Below are positions 1 to 6,290 of a DNA stretch of 14,091 bases, in pieces. Numbering within the stretch: the stretch's first letter is position 1; each line of letters starts with the position of its first letter. The notes beneath the pieces are model-generated. The model saw only the letters and a program-made list of their open reading frames with translations, ran no database searches and had not been told where the DNA came from. A program made the translations under genes and the position numbers. The stretch comes from Alphaproteobacteria bacterium (lineage in GTDB: Bacteria > Pseudomonadota > Alphaproteobacteria > Reyranellales > Reyranellaceae): assembly GCA_013290035.1 (NCBI GenBank), contig JABCYT010000024.1, forward strand, positions 1 to 14,091, in the 5' to 3' direction.

Positions 1-147
1 CGCCTTCAGCGCCGCCAGCTCGCCTTCTAGGACGTCGCAGGCCCAGACCTTGGCGCCGCGTTCGACGAAGCCCTCGACGATGCCGCCGCCGATGCCGCGC
101 GCGGCGCCGGTCACGATGACCGCCTGATTGTCGAAATTGATGTCCAT
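1..147 (-). CDS. SDR family NAD(P)-dependent oxidoreductase, N-terminal part only
   Basis: The first 49 codons of a short-chain dehydrogenase/reductase are visible; the rest lies beyond the left edge. The N-terminus reads MDINFDNQAVIVTGAARGIG, with the Rossmann-fold cofactor motif TGxxxGxG at residues 13-20 (TGAARGIG). It is followed by the usual helix and a second beta strand (AKVWACDVLE), where an Asp after the strand leans towards NAD(H), though this is weak evidence. The catalytic Ser-Tyr-Lys is outside the window, so the substrate cannot be inferred. The ATG at 147 lies only 7 bp after the hyuB stop on the same strand, so it is probably the fourth gene of the iclR-hyuA-hyuB operon. There is no strong Shine-Dalgarno sequence, which suggests translational coupling to hyuB. 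Family certain; role unknown. Confidence 0.85.
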   Translation of the reverse strand, partial: MDINFDNQAVIVTGAARGIGGGIVEGFVERGAKVWACDVLEGELAALKA

Positions 148-154
148 CAGCCGT

Positions 155-2155
155 TCATTCCGCCGCTTGCGCCAGCCCGAGCTGCGGGAACTCAGCCACC
201 GCCAGCTCGAAGGCGCGCCGCACCTCGCTCCCGTCGCCGCGGCGTAGATGCGCCGGGAGTTCTTCGAGCGCAGCGAAGATCCGTTTCTTGATGTAGTGGC
301 GCCAATGGACGGGCAGGGTGGCCAGCACTTCCGTCAGGACGGCGTAGTTGGCATTGGTCCAGTCGCGCTCGTAGGCCTCGCGCTGGTCGTTGAAGGCGAA
401 GACGCTCGGCTTGGCGTTGGCCGCCAGGCGCGCCCGGCGGGCGGCCGTCGCCGTCTCGTCGATCACGCCGTCGCGGATGACCACGCCGTAGTCGTCGGCC
501 GCGGACTGGGCCGAGACCTTGCCCTGCTGCACGTCGAACAGCACCGCCCGGGCGTCGCGCTCGAAGGGCGGTCCCCAGCCGCCGCCGCCCGACGCCGTCA
601 CCAGGATCACGTCACCGGGATCGAGCGGCACGACATCGGTGTTGCCGAGGTCGATGGCGTCGTTGGTCGCCGGGTTGCGCCAGAAGCAGGAGGTGGCGCC
701 CGGCTGGCCGCCGTTGCTGCCCCACGACGAAAAGCGCGTGCGGTCGCGGTTGCGCGCCGTCACCACGGTGTTGGGCGCGAACACCTTGAACTCGAGCTGG
801 GTCGCCAGCCCGCCGCGATGGCGGCCGGGGCCGCCGGAATCGGGCACCAGGCCGTAGCGCAGCACCTTGATCGGCACCTCGGTCTCGTTGATCTCGACCG
901 GAGTGTTCTTGAGGAAGCTCGAGTTGGCGCCCGAGCCGTCGGCGCCGTCGCCGCCCGACCAGCCGCCGGCGCCGCCGGTGATCGGGTCGATCGAGGCCAT
1001 GATGGTGCGGCCAGTCCGGTTGTCGGTCGTCTTGACGTTCATGATGGCGCCGCCGCCGGCCGGACCGGCCGGCAGCAGGTCGGGCACCGCCGCCGAGAAC
1101 GCACCGATGGTGACGCCCTGCAGGCGGCTGCAGGTCATGCTGCGCATGCCGACGGCGGCGGGAAATTTCGGGTTGAGGATGGTGCCTTCGGGCACGACGC
1201 AGCGCGCCGGCCGCGTGATTCCGCCGTTCAGGAGAATCGTCGGATCGATGCTGTAGAGGCAGTAGGTGTAGCCGACCATCAGCAGGATGTGGCGCTCGGC
1301 GCCGCCGGTGGGCACGTTGAGCGACGACTGGAGCTGGGCGTCGGAGCCGGAAAAGTCGAGGATCGCCTCGTCGCCGCGGATCTTCAAGGTGAGCGCCAGG
1401 CGCACCGGCACGCCGCCCGGCGCGTCCTCGTCGAGATAGTCGGCAAAGAAATAGTCGCCATCGGGAATGCGGGCGAGCACGGCGCGGGCCTGCCGTTCGC
1501 CGAGGTCGAGCAGGTCCTTGACGCCCTGGCGGAAGACCTCGACGCCGAACTTGCGCACCATGTCGTGGACCTTGCGCTCGCCGGTGTTCATGGCGGCGAT
1601 CTGCGCCTGCAGGTCGCCGTGGTTCTGCTCGGGCATGCGCACGTTGGTCAGCATCACATCGAGCAGCGCCTGGTTGAGCTTGCCCTGATCGTAGAGCTTG
1701 TGCGGCGGGATGCGGATGCCTTCCTGGTGAACCTCGGTCAGTTGCCGCGACAACGATGCCGGCACCGCCCCGCCGACGTCAGTGTTGTGGATGTGGCTGA
1801 CGGCGAAGGCGACCAGCTCGTCCTGCCAGAAGATCGGCTTCCACATATGCAGGTCGGGCGTGTGGGTGCAGACGAAGCCGCTGTAGGGATCGTTGGTGAT
1901 GCAGATGTCGCCCGGCCGGTAGTCGCCGACCATGCGAACGGCATTGGCGTAGTCGAGGCCGATGAACCAGGTGGCGCCGAGATCGCGCGGGCTGGCGAAG
2001 GTCATGCCGTCGGGCGTGGCGAGGCCGGTGGTGAAATCCTCGGTTTCCTTGACGAAGGTCGAGTGGGCCGTGCGGAACAGCGTGAACGCCATGCTGTCGG
2101 CGGCCGCCTGGGCGTGATTGGCGAAGATCTGCAGGGTGACCGGGTCGGTGTGCAT
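155..2155 (-). CDS. hyuB: Hydantoinase B/oxoprolinase family protein (HyuB)
   Basis: This 666-residue protein is the beta subunit of an ATP-dependent hydantoinase/5-oxoprolinase-type enzyme that works with HyuA on a cyclic amide, or in some relatives a ketone carboxylation. Family hallmarks are GDICITNDPYSG with HTPDLHMW (residues about 82-105), SHIHNTDVGG (120-129), HQEGIRIPP (143-151), and the glycine-rich C-terminal GGGGWGPPFERD just before residue 534. Family members often end near residue 570-590. Here about 88 further residues follow, containing a Trp/Leu-rich stretch (WTNANYAVLTEVLATLPVHW) and a basic helix. I start it at ATG 2155, because AAGGGA (2162-2167) lies 6 nt upstream. An in-frame ATG at 2170 overlaps the hyuA stop as ATGA but has no clear ribosome site. 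Family assignment is firm; the substrate is not determined. Confidence 0.93.
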   Translation of the reverse strand: MHTDPVTLQIFANHAQAAADSMAFTLFRTAHSTFVKETEDFTTGLATPDGMTFASPRDLGATWFIGLDYANAVRMVGDYRPGDICITNDPYSGFVCTHTPDLHMWKPIFWQDELVAFAVSHIHNTDVGGAVPASLSRQLTEVHQEGIRIPPHKLYDQGKLNQALLDVMLTNVRMPEQNHGDLQAQIAAMNTGERKVHDMVRKFGVEVFRQGVKDLLDLGERQARAVLARIPDGDYFFADYLDEDAPGGVPVRLALTLKIRGDEAILDFSGSDAQLQSSLNVPTGGAERHILLMVGYTYCLYSIDPTILLNGGITRPARCVVPEGTILNPKFPAAVGMRSMTCSRLQGVTIGAFSAAVPDLLPAGPAGGGAIMNVKTTDNRTGRTIMASIDPITGGAGGWSGGDGADGSGANSSFLKNTPVEINETEVPIKVLRYGLVPDSGGPGRHRGGLATQLEFKVFAPNTVVTARNRDRTRFSSWGSNGGQPGATSCFWRNPATNDAIDLGNTDVVPLDPGDVILVTASGGGGWGPPFERDARAVLFDVQQGKVSAQSAADDYGVVIRDGVIDETATAARRARLAANAKPSVFAFNDQREAYERDWTNANYAVLTEVLATLPVHWRHYIKKRIFAALEELPAHLRRGDGSEVRRAFELAVAEFPQLGLAQAAE

Positions 2156-2161
2156 GGCGTG

Positions 2162-2167
2162 TCCCTT
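2162..2167 (-). promoter_or_regulatory. Ribosome binding site of hyuB, at the hyuA stop
   Basis: AAGGGA on the minus strand ends 6 nt before ATG 2155 and touches the hyuA TGA (2167-2169). It decides between two in-frame starts (2155 and 2170) in favour of 2155. The placement implies that ribosomes terminating on hyuA help initiate hyuB, which would keep the two subunits in proportion. Confidence 0.6.
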
Positions 2168-4224
2168 CATGGCCCAGTCTGGGCGTGATCCAGCGACAGG
2201 AGAATATTGCCGTACGCGTCGACCGCGCCGGAGAAGCCCTGCGGCACGCAGATCGTCGCATCCTCCTGCGCCACGACGCAGGGGCTGGCGAGACGGTGGC
2301 CGTGCCCGAGGTCGGCCCGCCGGTAAAGCGGCACATGGCGCCAGGCGCCGTCCAGATAGACCTCGATCTGCTTGGCGGGCGTGGGCACGTCGCTGCGCCG
2401 CGGCGCGGCCGGGAACTGCGGCTGCGGCGAGGCGCCGACCACGACCATGCGCAGGCTGACCAGATGCACCGGCGTCGCCGGCGCGCTGTGGCCGTAGAGC
2501 CGGTCGTGCTGGGCATGAAAGGCCGTCGCGATGCGTTCGAGGTCGCCGCCCGCAATCCACTCCATCTGCAGCGGCACGTCGATCTCGAACGACTGGCCCT
2601 GATAACGCATGTCGGCGGCGGGCTGCAGCACGTAGCGGCCGGTGAACTTCTGCTCCTCGGTGATCCAGGCGGCCGCGCGACGCGCAAGGCCGTCGAAATC
2701 CGCTTTCAGGCGCGGCAGCTCGGCGGTCGACAGGGGATAGTAGGCCGTGCTGATGAAGTCGTTCTTGACGTCGGCGACAAGCCCGCCCAGCGCGGAGAGC
2801 ACGCCCGGCGCGGTGGGGATCAGCACCTGGCGCATGCCAAGCTCGCGCGCCAGGAAGCATCCCAGCATCGGTCCGGCGCCGCCGAACGCCAGCAAGGTGA
2901 AGTCGCGCGGGTCGATGCCCTGGCGCGAGGCGAGCTTGCCGACCTCGCGGTACATGCCGGAGACCGCCACCTGGATGATGGCTTCGGCGGCCTGCTCGAG
3001 GCCGCGTCCCAGCCGGGCCGCGATCGTGCCGACGGCGGTGCGCGCCTTGTCGACATCGACGGCGACCGCATCGTAGCCGATGTTGCCATGGCCGATGACG
3101 CCACAGGCCGCGAAGGCATCGGTCATGGTGGGCCGCGTGCCGCCGCGGCCATAGCAGGCCGGACCGGGCGTCGAGCCGGCGCTTTCGGGCCCGACCGCGA
3201 GGATGCCGAACTCGCTGACCGCGGCGATCGAGCCGCCGCCGTCGCCGATCGAGGTGACCGAGACGGTCGGGATGTAGATCGGAAAGTCGCCCACCATTTC
3301 GCCGGTGCCGTAGGTCGGCGTGCCGTCGACGATGATGGCGACATCGGCCGAGGTTCCGCCGATGTCGAGGCTCAGGACCTTGTCCCGTCCCGCCTGGCGC
3401 GCCACGAAGCCCGCGCCGATGACACCAGCCGCCGTGCCCGACAGCAGCATCTGCAGGCAGGCCGACTTGCCGAGCTCGGCGGTCATGACGCCGCCGTTCG
3501 ACTTGGTCACCATGGCCTCGGCGGCGACGCCGGCCTGTTGCAGGGCCGCCTGCAGGGCGGTCAGGTAGCGCGCCACAGGCGGCTGCACGTAGCCGTGGAT
3601 GGTGGCTGTGGCGGTGCGCTCGTATTCGCGGATGATCGGCCACACGTCGCTCGAGCAGAACACGGGCATGCCCGGTGCCCATTGGCCGATCAGCCGCGCG
3701 GCCTCCCGTTCGTGCGCCGGATTGCGATAGGAATGCAGCAGCGCCAGGACGATCCCCTCGGCGCCCAGCGCGATCGCCTGGTCGAGCGCCCGGCGCAGGC
3801 TGGCATGATCGAGCGGTCTTTCCACGGTGCCGTCGGCGAGGATCCGTTCGCGCACCGGCAACACGCGGTCGCGCGTGATCAGCGGCTCGGCCCGTCTCGA
3901 CATCAGGTGATAGGGGTCCGGCATCTTGAGGCGCGCCACTTCCAGCACGTCGACGAAATTCTTCGTGGTGAACAGGCAGAGGCGAATGCCCTTGCGCTGG
4001 ATCACCGAATTGATGCCGACGGTGGTGCCGTGCGTAAAATAGCCGATGTCCTGCGGCTGGATCCCGAATCGGCTGCCGAGCTCTTCCAGCCCGGCAATGA
4101 CCTCGCGCCCAGGTTCCTGCGGCGTCGACAACACCTTCAAGGTCGCCAGACGACCGGTTGCTTCGTCCAGGGCGCAGAAATCCGCGAAGGTGCCGCCGAT
4201 GTCGACGCCGATTCGATAGCTCAC
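2167..4224 (-). CDS. hyuA: Hydantoinase/oxoprolinase family protein, ATP-binding subunit (HyuA)
   Basis: This 685-residue protein is the ATP-using subunit that phosphorylates or activates the cyclic amide (or equivalent) substrate together with HyuB. It has the actin-like ATPase phosphate loop at the N-terminus (GVDIGGTFADF, residues about 6-16) and HGTTVGINSVIQRKG, typical of the Hydantoinase A N-terminal domain. A second phosphate loop, SLDIGGTSADVAII, lies near residue 284. The family signature DGGGSIA, then GPESAGSTPGPACYGRGG and TMTDA, lies near residues 325-370. The C-terminal region carries the usual LYGHSAP and VSLRM motifs. Length is normal for the family. I start at GTG 4224, because GGGAGGAAG (4231-4239) is well spaced and the protein then begins MSYRIGVDIGG, as expected; a longer reading frame upstream overlaps the iclR gene and is not needed. 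The partner hyuB follows directly. Confidence 0.94.
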   Translation of the reverse strand: MSYRIGVDIGGTFADFCALDEATGRLATLKVLSTPQEPGREVIAGLEELGSRFGIQPQDIGYFTHGTTVGINSVIQRKGIRLCLFTTKNFVDVLEVARLKMPDPYHLMSRRAEPLITRDRVLPVRERILADGTVERPLDHASLRRALDQAIALGAEGIVLALLHSYRNPAHEREAARLIGQWAPGMPVFCSSDVWPIIREYERTATATIHGYVQPPVARYLTALQAALQQAGVAAEAMVTKSNGGVMTAELGKSACLQMLLSGTAAGVIGAGFVARQAGRDKVLSLDIGGTSADVAIIVDGTPTYGTGEMVGDFPIYIPTVSVTSIGDGGGSIAAVSEFGILAVGPESAGSTPGPACYGRGGTRPTMTDAFAACGVIGHGNIGYDAVAVDVDKARTAVGTIAARLGRGLEQAAEAIIQVAVSGMYREVGKLASRQGIDPRDFTLLAFGGAGPMLGCFLARELGMRQVLIPTAPGVLSALGGLVADVKNDFISTAYYPLSTAELPRLKADFDGLARRAAAWITEEQKFTGRYVLQPAADMRYQGQSFEIDVPLQMEWIAGGDLERIATAFHAQHDRLYGHSAPATPVHLVSLRMVVVGASPQPQFPAAPRRSDVPTPAKQIEVYLDGAWRHVPLYRRADLGHGHRLASPCVVAQEDATICVPQGFSGAVDAYGNILLSLDHAQTGP

Positions 4225-4230
4225 CGCTGG

Positions 4231-4239
4231 CTTCCTCCC
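4231..4239 (-). promoter_or_regulatory. Ribosome binding site of hyuA
   Basis: GGGAGGAAG on the minus strand lies 6 nt before GTG 4224, within the 25-bp gap after the iclR stop. It fixes the GTG start, which an ATG-only gene search would miss in favour of an extended frame starting at 4362. Confidence 0.75.
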
Positions 4240-4249
4240 GTTGTAAGAT

Positions 4250-5017
4250 CTAGGCCGCGCGCCGGTAGCCGAGACGCTGGCTGATGGTGGCTGCCGTGCG
4301 AACGACGCCGGCGATGACTCGCGACTTGGCGGCGGGATACCGCGCCGAAACTGTTCCCACATTCAGCGCAGCAACGATCGTACCATCACGGCCCAACACC
4401 GGCGCCGCCGTCGCCGATCCACCGAGCACATATTCCTCCTCGAGAACGGCATAGCCGTCGGCCGCCGCCTTGGCGAGAATCGCGCGCAGCTTGCCGAGGT
4501 CGGTTACGGTTCGGGGCGTGTGGGCGCGCAGCCGCGTGCGCAGCAAATAGGCATCCGTCGACTTCTTGTCCCAGAAGGCCAGCAGGATTCTGCCCATCGC
4601 GGTGCAATAGGCCGGGCGCAGGCCGGGATCGTCGGAATCGTACCGGATCTGCGCGCGACTGACCGACTTGGCGATGACCTTGACGTCCCCGCGCGCCGCG
4701 CGGACTCCCAGGAACACCGACTCGTCCAGCTCATCGCGCAACTGGTCCATCAGCGGGCGCGCCACCGCCGCCAGGTGCGCCTCGGGCCCGCCAATCCAGC
4801 CCGACGAGCGGCGCAGAGACTCGTTCAGCGCGTAGCGGTCGGCGGCGTCGCGCTCGACATAGCCGCGCGCCTGCAGCGTCCGGAGCAGCGCGTGAGCGCT
4901 GCTCTTGGGCAGCGCCAGGATCGAGACGAGGTCCTTCAGGGCCATCGGCTCTTCATTGCGGAACAACAGCTCGAGAATATCGAGCACCCGGGCCGCCGAT
5001 TTTACATTGTCGTTCAT
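4250..5017 (-). CDS. IclR family transcriptional regulator
   Basis: This 255-residue protein has the standard IclR layout. A winged helix-turn-helix lies at residues about 5-65 (VKSAARVLDILELL, then ALPKSSAHALLRTLQARGYVE), and a C-terminal GAF-like effector domain spans about 70-250. The conserved PAYCTAMGRILLAF is at 135-148 and the effector-pocket segment EEEYVLGGSATAAPV at about 193-207. Length is typical. It is the first gene of the operon with hyuA, so it probably controls hyuAB and the downstream SDR in response to the substrate or a breakdown product; this is inferred from context. Start ATG 5017 matches the expected N-terminus and no in-frame start lies upstream, but the ribosome site is poor (AGGGGA about 15 nt away). 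The start codon sits in a perfect palindrome, suggesting autoregulation. Confidence 0.93.
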   Translation of the reverse strand: MNDNVKSAARVLDILELLFRNEEPMALKDLVSILALPKSSAHALLRTLQARGYVERDAADRYALNESLRRSSGWIGGPEAHLAAVARPLMDQLRDELDESVFLGVRAARGDVKVIAKSVSRAQIRYDSDDPGLRPAYCTAMGRILLAFWDKKSTDAYLLRTRLRAHTPRTVTDLGKLRAILAKAAADGYAVLEEEYVLGGSATAAPVLGRDGTIVAALNVGTVSARYPAAKSRVIAGVVRTAATISQRLGYRRAA

Positions 5018-5034
5018 ATATATGAACTTAGTTC
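5012..5034. promoter_or_regulatory. Palindromic candidate operator over the iclR start codon
   Basis: GTTCATATATATGAAC (5012-5027) is a perfect 16-bp palindrome. The next bases, TTAGTTC, add a third GTTC half-site, so GAAC and GTTC also pair across a 3-bp spacer (5024-5034). The palindrome contains the ATG of the iclR gene (5015-5017). IclR proteins generally bind short palindromes near their own promoter, so autoregulation is a reasonable inference. The remaining 129 bp up to the divergent DUF4424 gene (5035-5163) holds a TTGACA-like hexamer on the minus strand (5072-5077) with no convincing -10 partner, so I do not call a promoter. Confidence 0.55.
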
Positions 5035-5163
5035 CCCTATTGAAACGACGTTCCTCCACAGGCGGCGCGGCTGTCAAGTCGCGGCAGGCGAAACAGGGAG
5101 ACAATCCCGGCACGATCGGGATCTATTGGCGCGCGAGGATGATCCGAAGGAGATCGCGAGTCG

Positions 5164-6243
5164 ATGCAGAAGCCCGGCACCCGGCGAGACGCGTTGTTGA
5201 TCACCTGCGGTTTGATGCTTGCGGCGGCGGGCCCGGCCAGAGGCAACGATTCGGGCTCGGAACTGGCGGGCGGCGGCATCGTGCTGGTGAAGAATGATGT
5301 CATCGCGATGCAGCGCGAGGATCTGACGCTCTCGCCGGCGGAAGTGAGGGTCCGCTACGAGATGCGCAACGACAGCGGCAAGCCGCTCACGCTGCGCGTG
5401 GCCTTTCCGCTGCCGGAAGTCCCGGCCGAAAGCCCTGGCGGCCGCACCACGACGACGGGCGGTTACAACATCCTGATGGCCGAGCCTCGGCAAGCGAACT
5501 TCCTCGGATTTCGCGTCTGGGCAGACCAGCGCGAGGTGATGCCCGAGGTCGAGATCCGGTCGACCTTGCCGGACGGTCGCAATATCGCCGGGCAGTTGCA
5601 GCAGATCGGCGGAATGGCGCTGGTGCTGCGGTCGGGCTACTTCTTTCCGCCGGACGATGCCGACCTCGATGCCGCGACACGCCGGCGGCTGGCCGAGCTG
5701 GGCGCGATCGAAACCCTGGACGGTCGCGGCTATCGGCTGTCTTGGACCACCCGCATCACCTTTCATTGGATGCAAACGTTCGCGCCGGGGATAACGGTCA
5801 TCGAGCATAGCTATCGGCCGATCCTGGGTTTCAGGCTCGTCACGGTCGACAAAGGCGGCGCCCTCATCGCGTCGGGAAGCGAGGATACCGCGTCGGCCTT
5901 CTGCATCGACGCGGCCGGAAAACGGACCTTGCAGAAATTGTCTGAACGTACGCTCGCCAGGCGGCAAAAGGAGGGTGGGGGTGTGGATCCTTACCTTTTC
6001 GCTTACACGCTGGGCTATGTGCTTCAAACCGCGCGCAATTGGCGGGGCCCGATCGGCACGTTCAATCTCACGGTGAAGGGCGGCCCCATCCCCATGGTCG
6101 GGTCGACGGATAGCAGGATGACAGGCGCCGTGTCGTTCTGTTCCGAGGTGCCGGTCAAGCCGGCGGCAGCGCTGCGATGGGAAGGCACGGCCGATGACTT
6201 CGTGCCAAGGCAAGACCTGCGACTCCTGTTCATTGCCGAGTAG
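5164..6243 (+). CDS. Exported DUF4424 domain protein
   Basis: This 359-residue protein starts with a likely signal peptide: basic QKPGTRRD, then hydrophobic ALLITCGLMLAAAG, with cleavage probably near PARG-NDS. The mature start, NDSGSELAGGGIVLVKNDVI then MQREDLTLSPAEVRVRYEM, is the recognisable opening of DUF4424 proteins, which are periplasmic or exported and of unknown function. The rest looks beta-rich (LRVAFPLPEVP, YRLSWTTRITFHWMQTF). AAGGAG (5147-5152) lies 11 nt before ATG 5164. It is transcribed divergently from iclR, and the CoA-transferase follows 47 bp downstream on the same strand, so the two may share a transcript, although no functional link is evident. Family assignment is from motif recognition; the biological role is unknown. 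Confidence 0.82.
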   Translation: MQKPGTRRDALLITCGLMLAAAGPARGNDSGSELAGGGIVLVKNDVIAMQREDLTLSPAEVRVRYEMRNDSGKPLTLRVAFPLPEVPAESPGGRTTTTGGYNILMAEPRQANFLGFRVWADQREVMPEVEIRSTLPDGRNIAGQLQQIGGMALVLRSGYFFPPDDADLDAATRRRLAELGAIETLDGRGYRLSWTTRITFHWMQTFAPGITVIEHSYRPILGFRLVTVDKGGALIASGSEDTASAFCIDAAGKRTLQKLSERTLARRQKEGGGVDPYLFAYTLGYVLQTARNWRGPIGTFNLTVKGGPIPMVGSTDSRMTGAVSFCSEVPVKPAAALRWEGTADDFVPRQDLRLLFIAE

Positions 6244-6290
6244 AGGCGCGCCGCGCCGCCGGCTGCATGCGACAAACGAGGAAGACAGGC

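Noticed and set aside
155..3682. A 1175-residue minus-strand open frame covering hyuB plus most of hyuA in another frame
   Set aside because: Only the part from 2155 downward is hyuB; the extension is the out-of-frame shadow of hyuA, Arg/Pro/Ala-rich and without domain motifs. The region has a proper HyuA reading.
248..4284. Two long plus-strand open frames (248-2188 and 2185-4284) antisense to hyuB and hyuA, meeting with a small overlap
   Set aside because: They mirror the codons of strong sense genes, are rich in Arg, Ala, Gly, His and Asp, and show no motif. High GC makes stops rare on the antisense strand, so these are expected artefacts.
5072..5077. TTGACA on the minus strand upstream of iclR as a -35 element
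   Set aside because: No acceptable -10 hexamer lies 16-18 bp downstream, so a promoter is not supported.
5074..6213. A 379-residue minus-strand open frame antisense to the DUF4424 gene
   Set aside because: The sense frame has a signal peptide, a ribosome site and family motifs; the antisense frame has none of these.
6245..6257. Short GGCGC-GCC-GCGCC hairpin after the DUF4424 stop
   Set aside because: The 5-bp stem with no T-run in a GC-rich gap is not enough to call a terminator.
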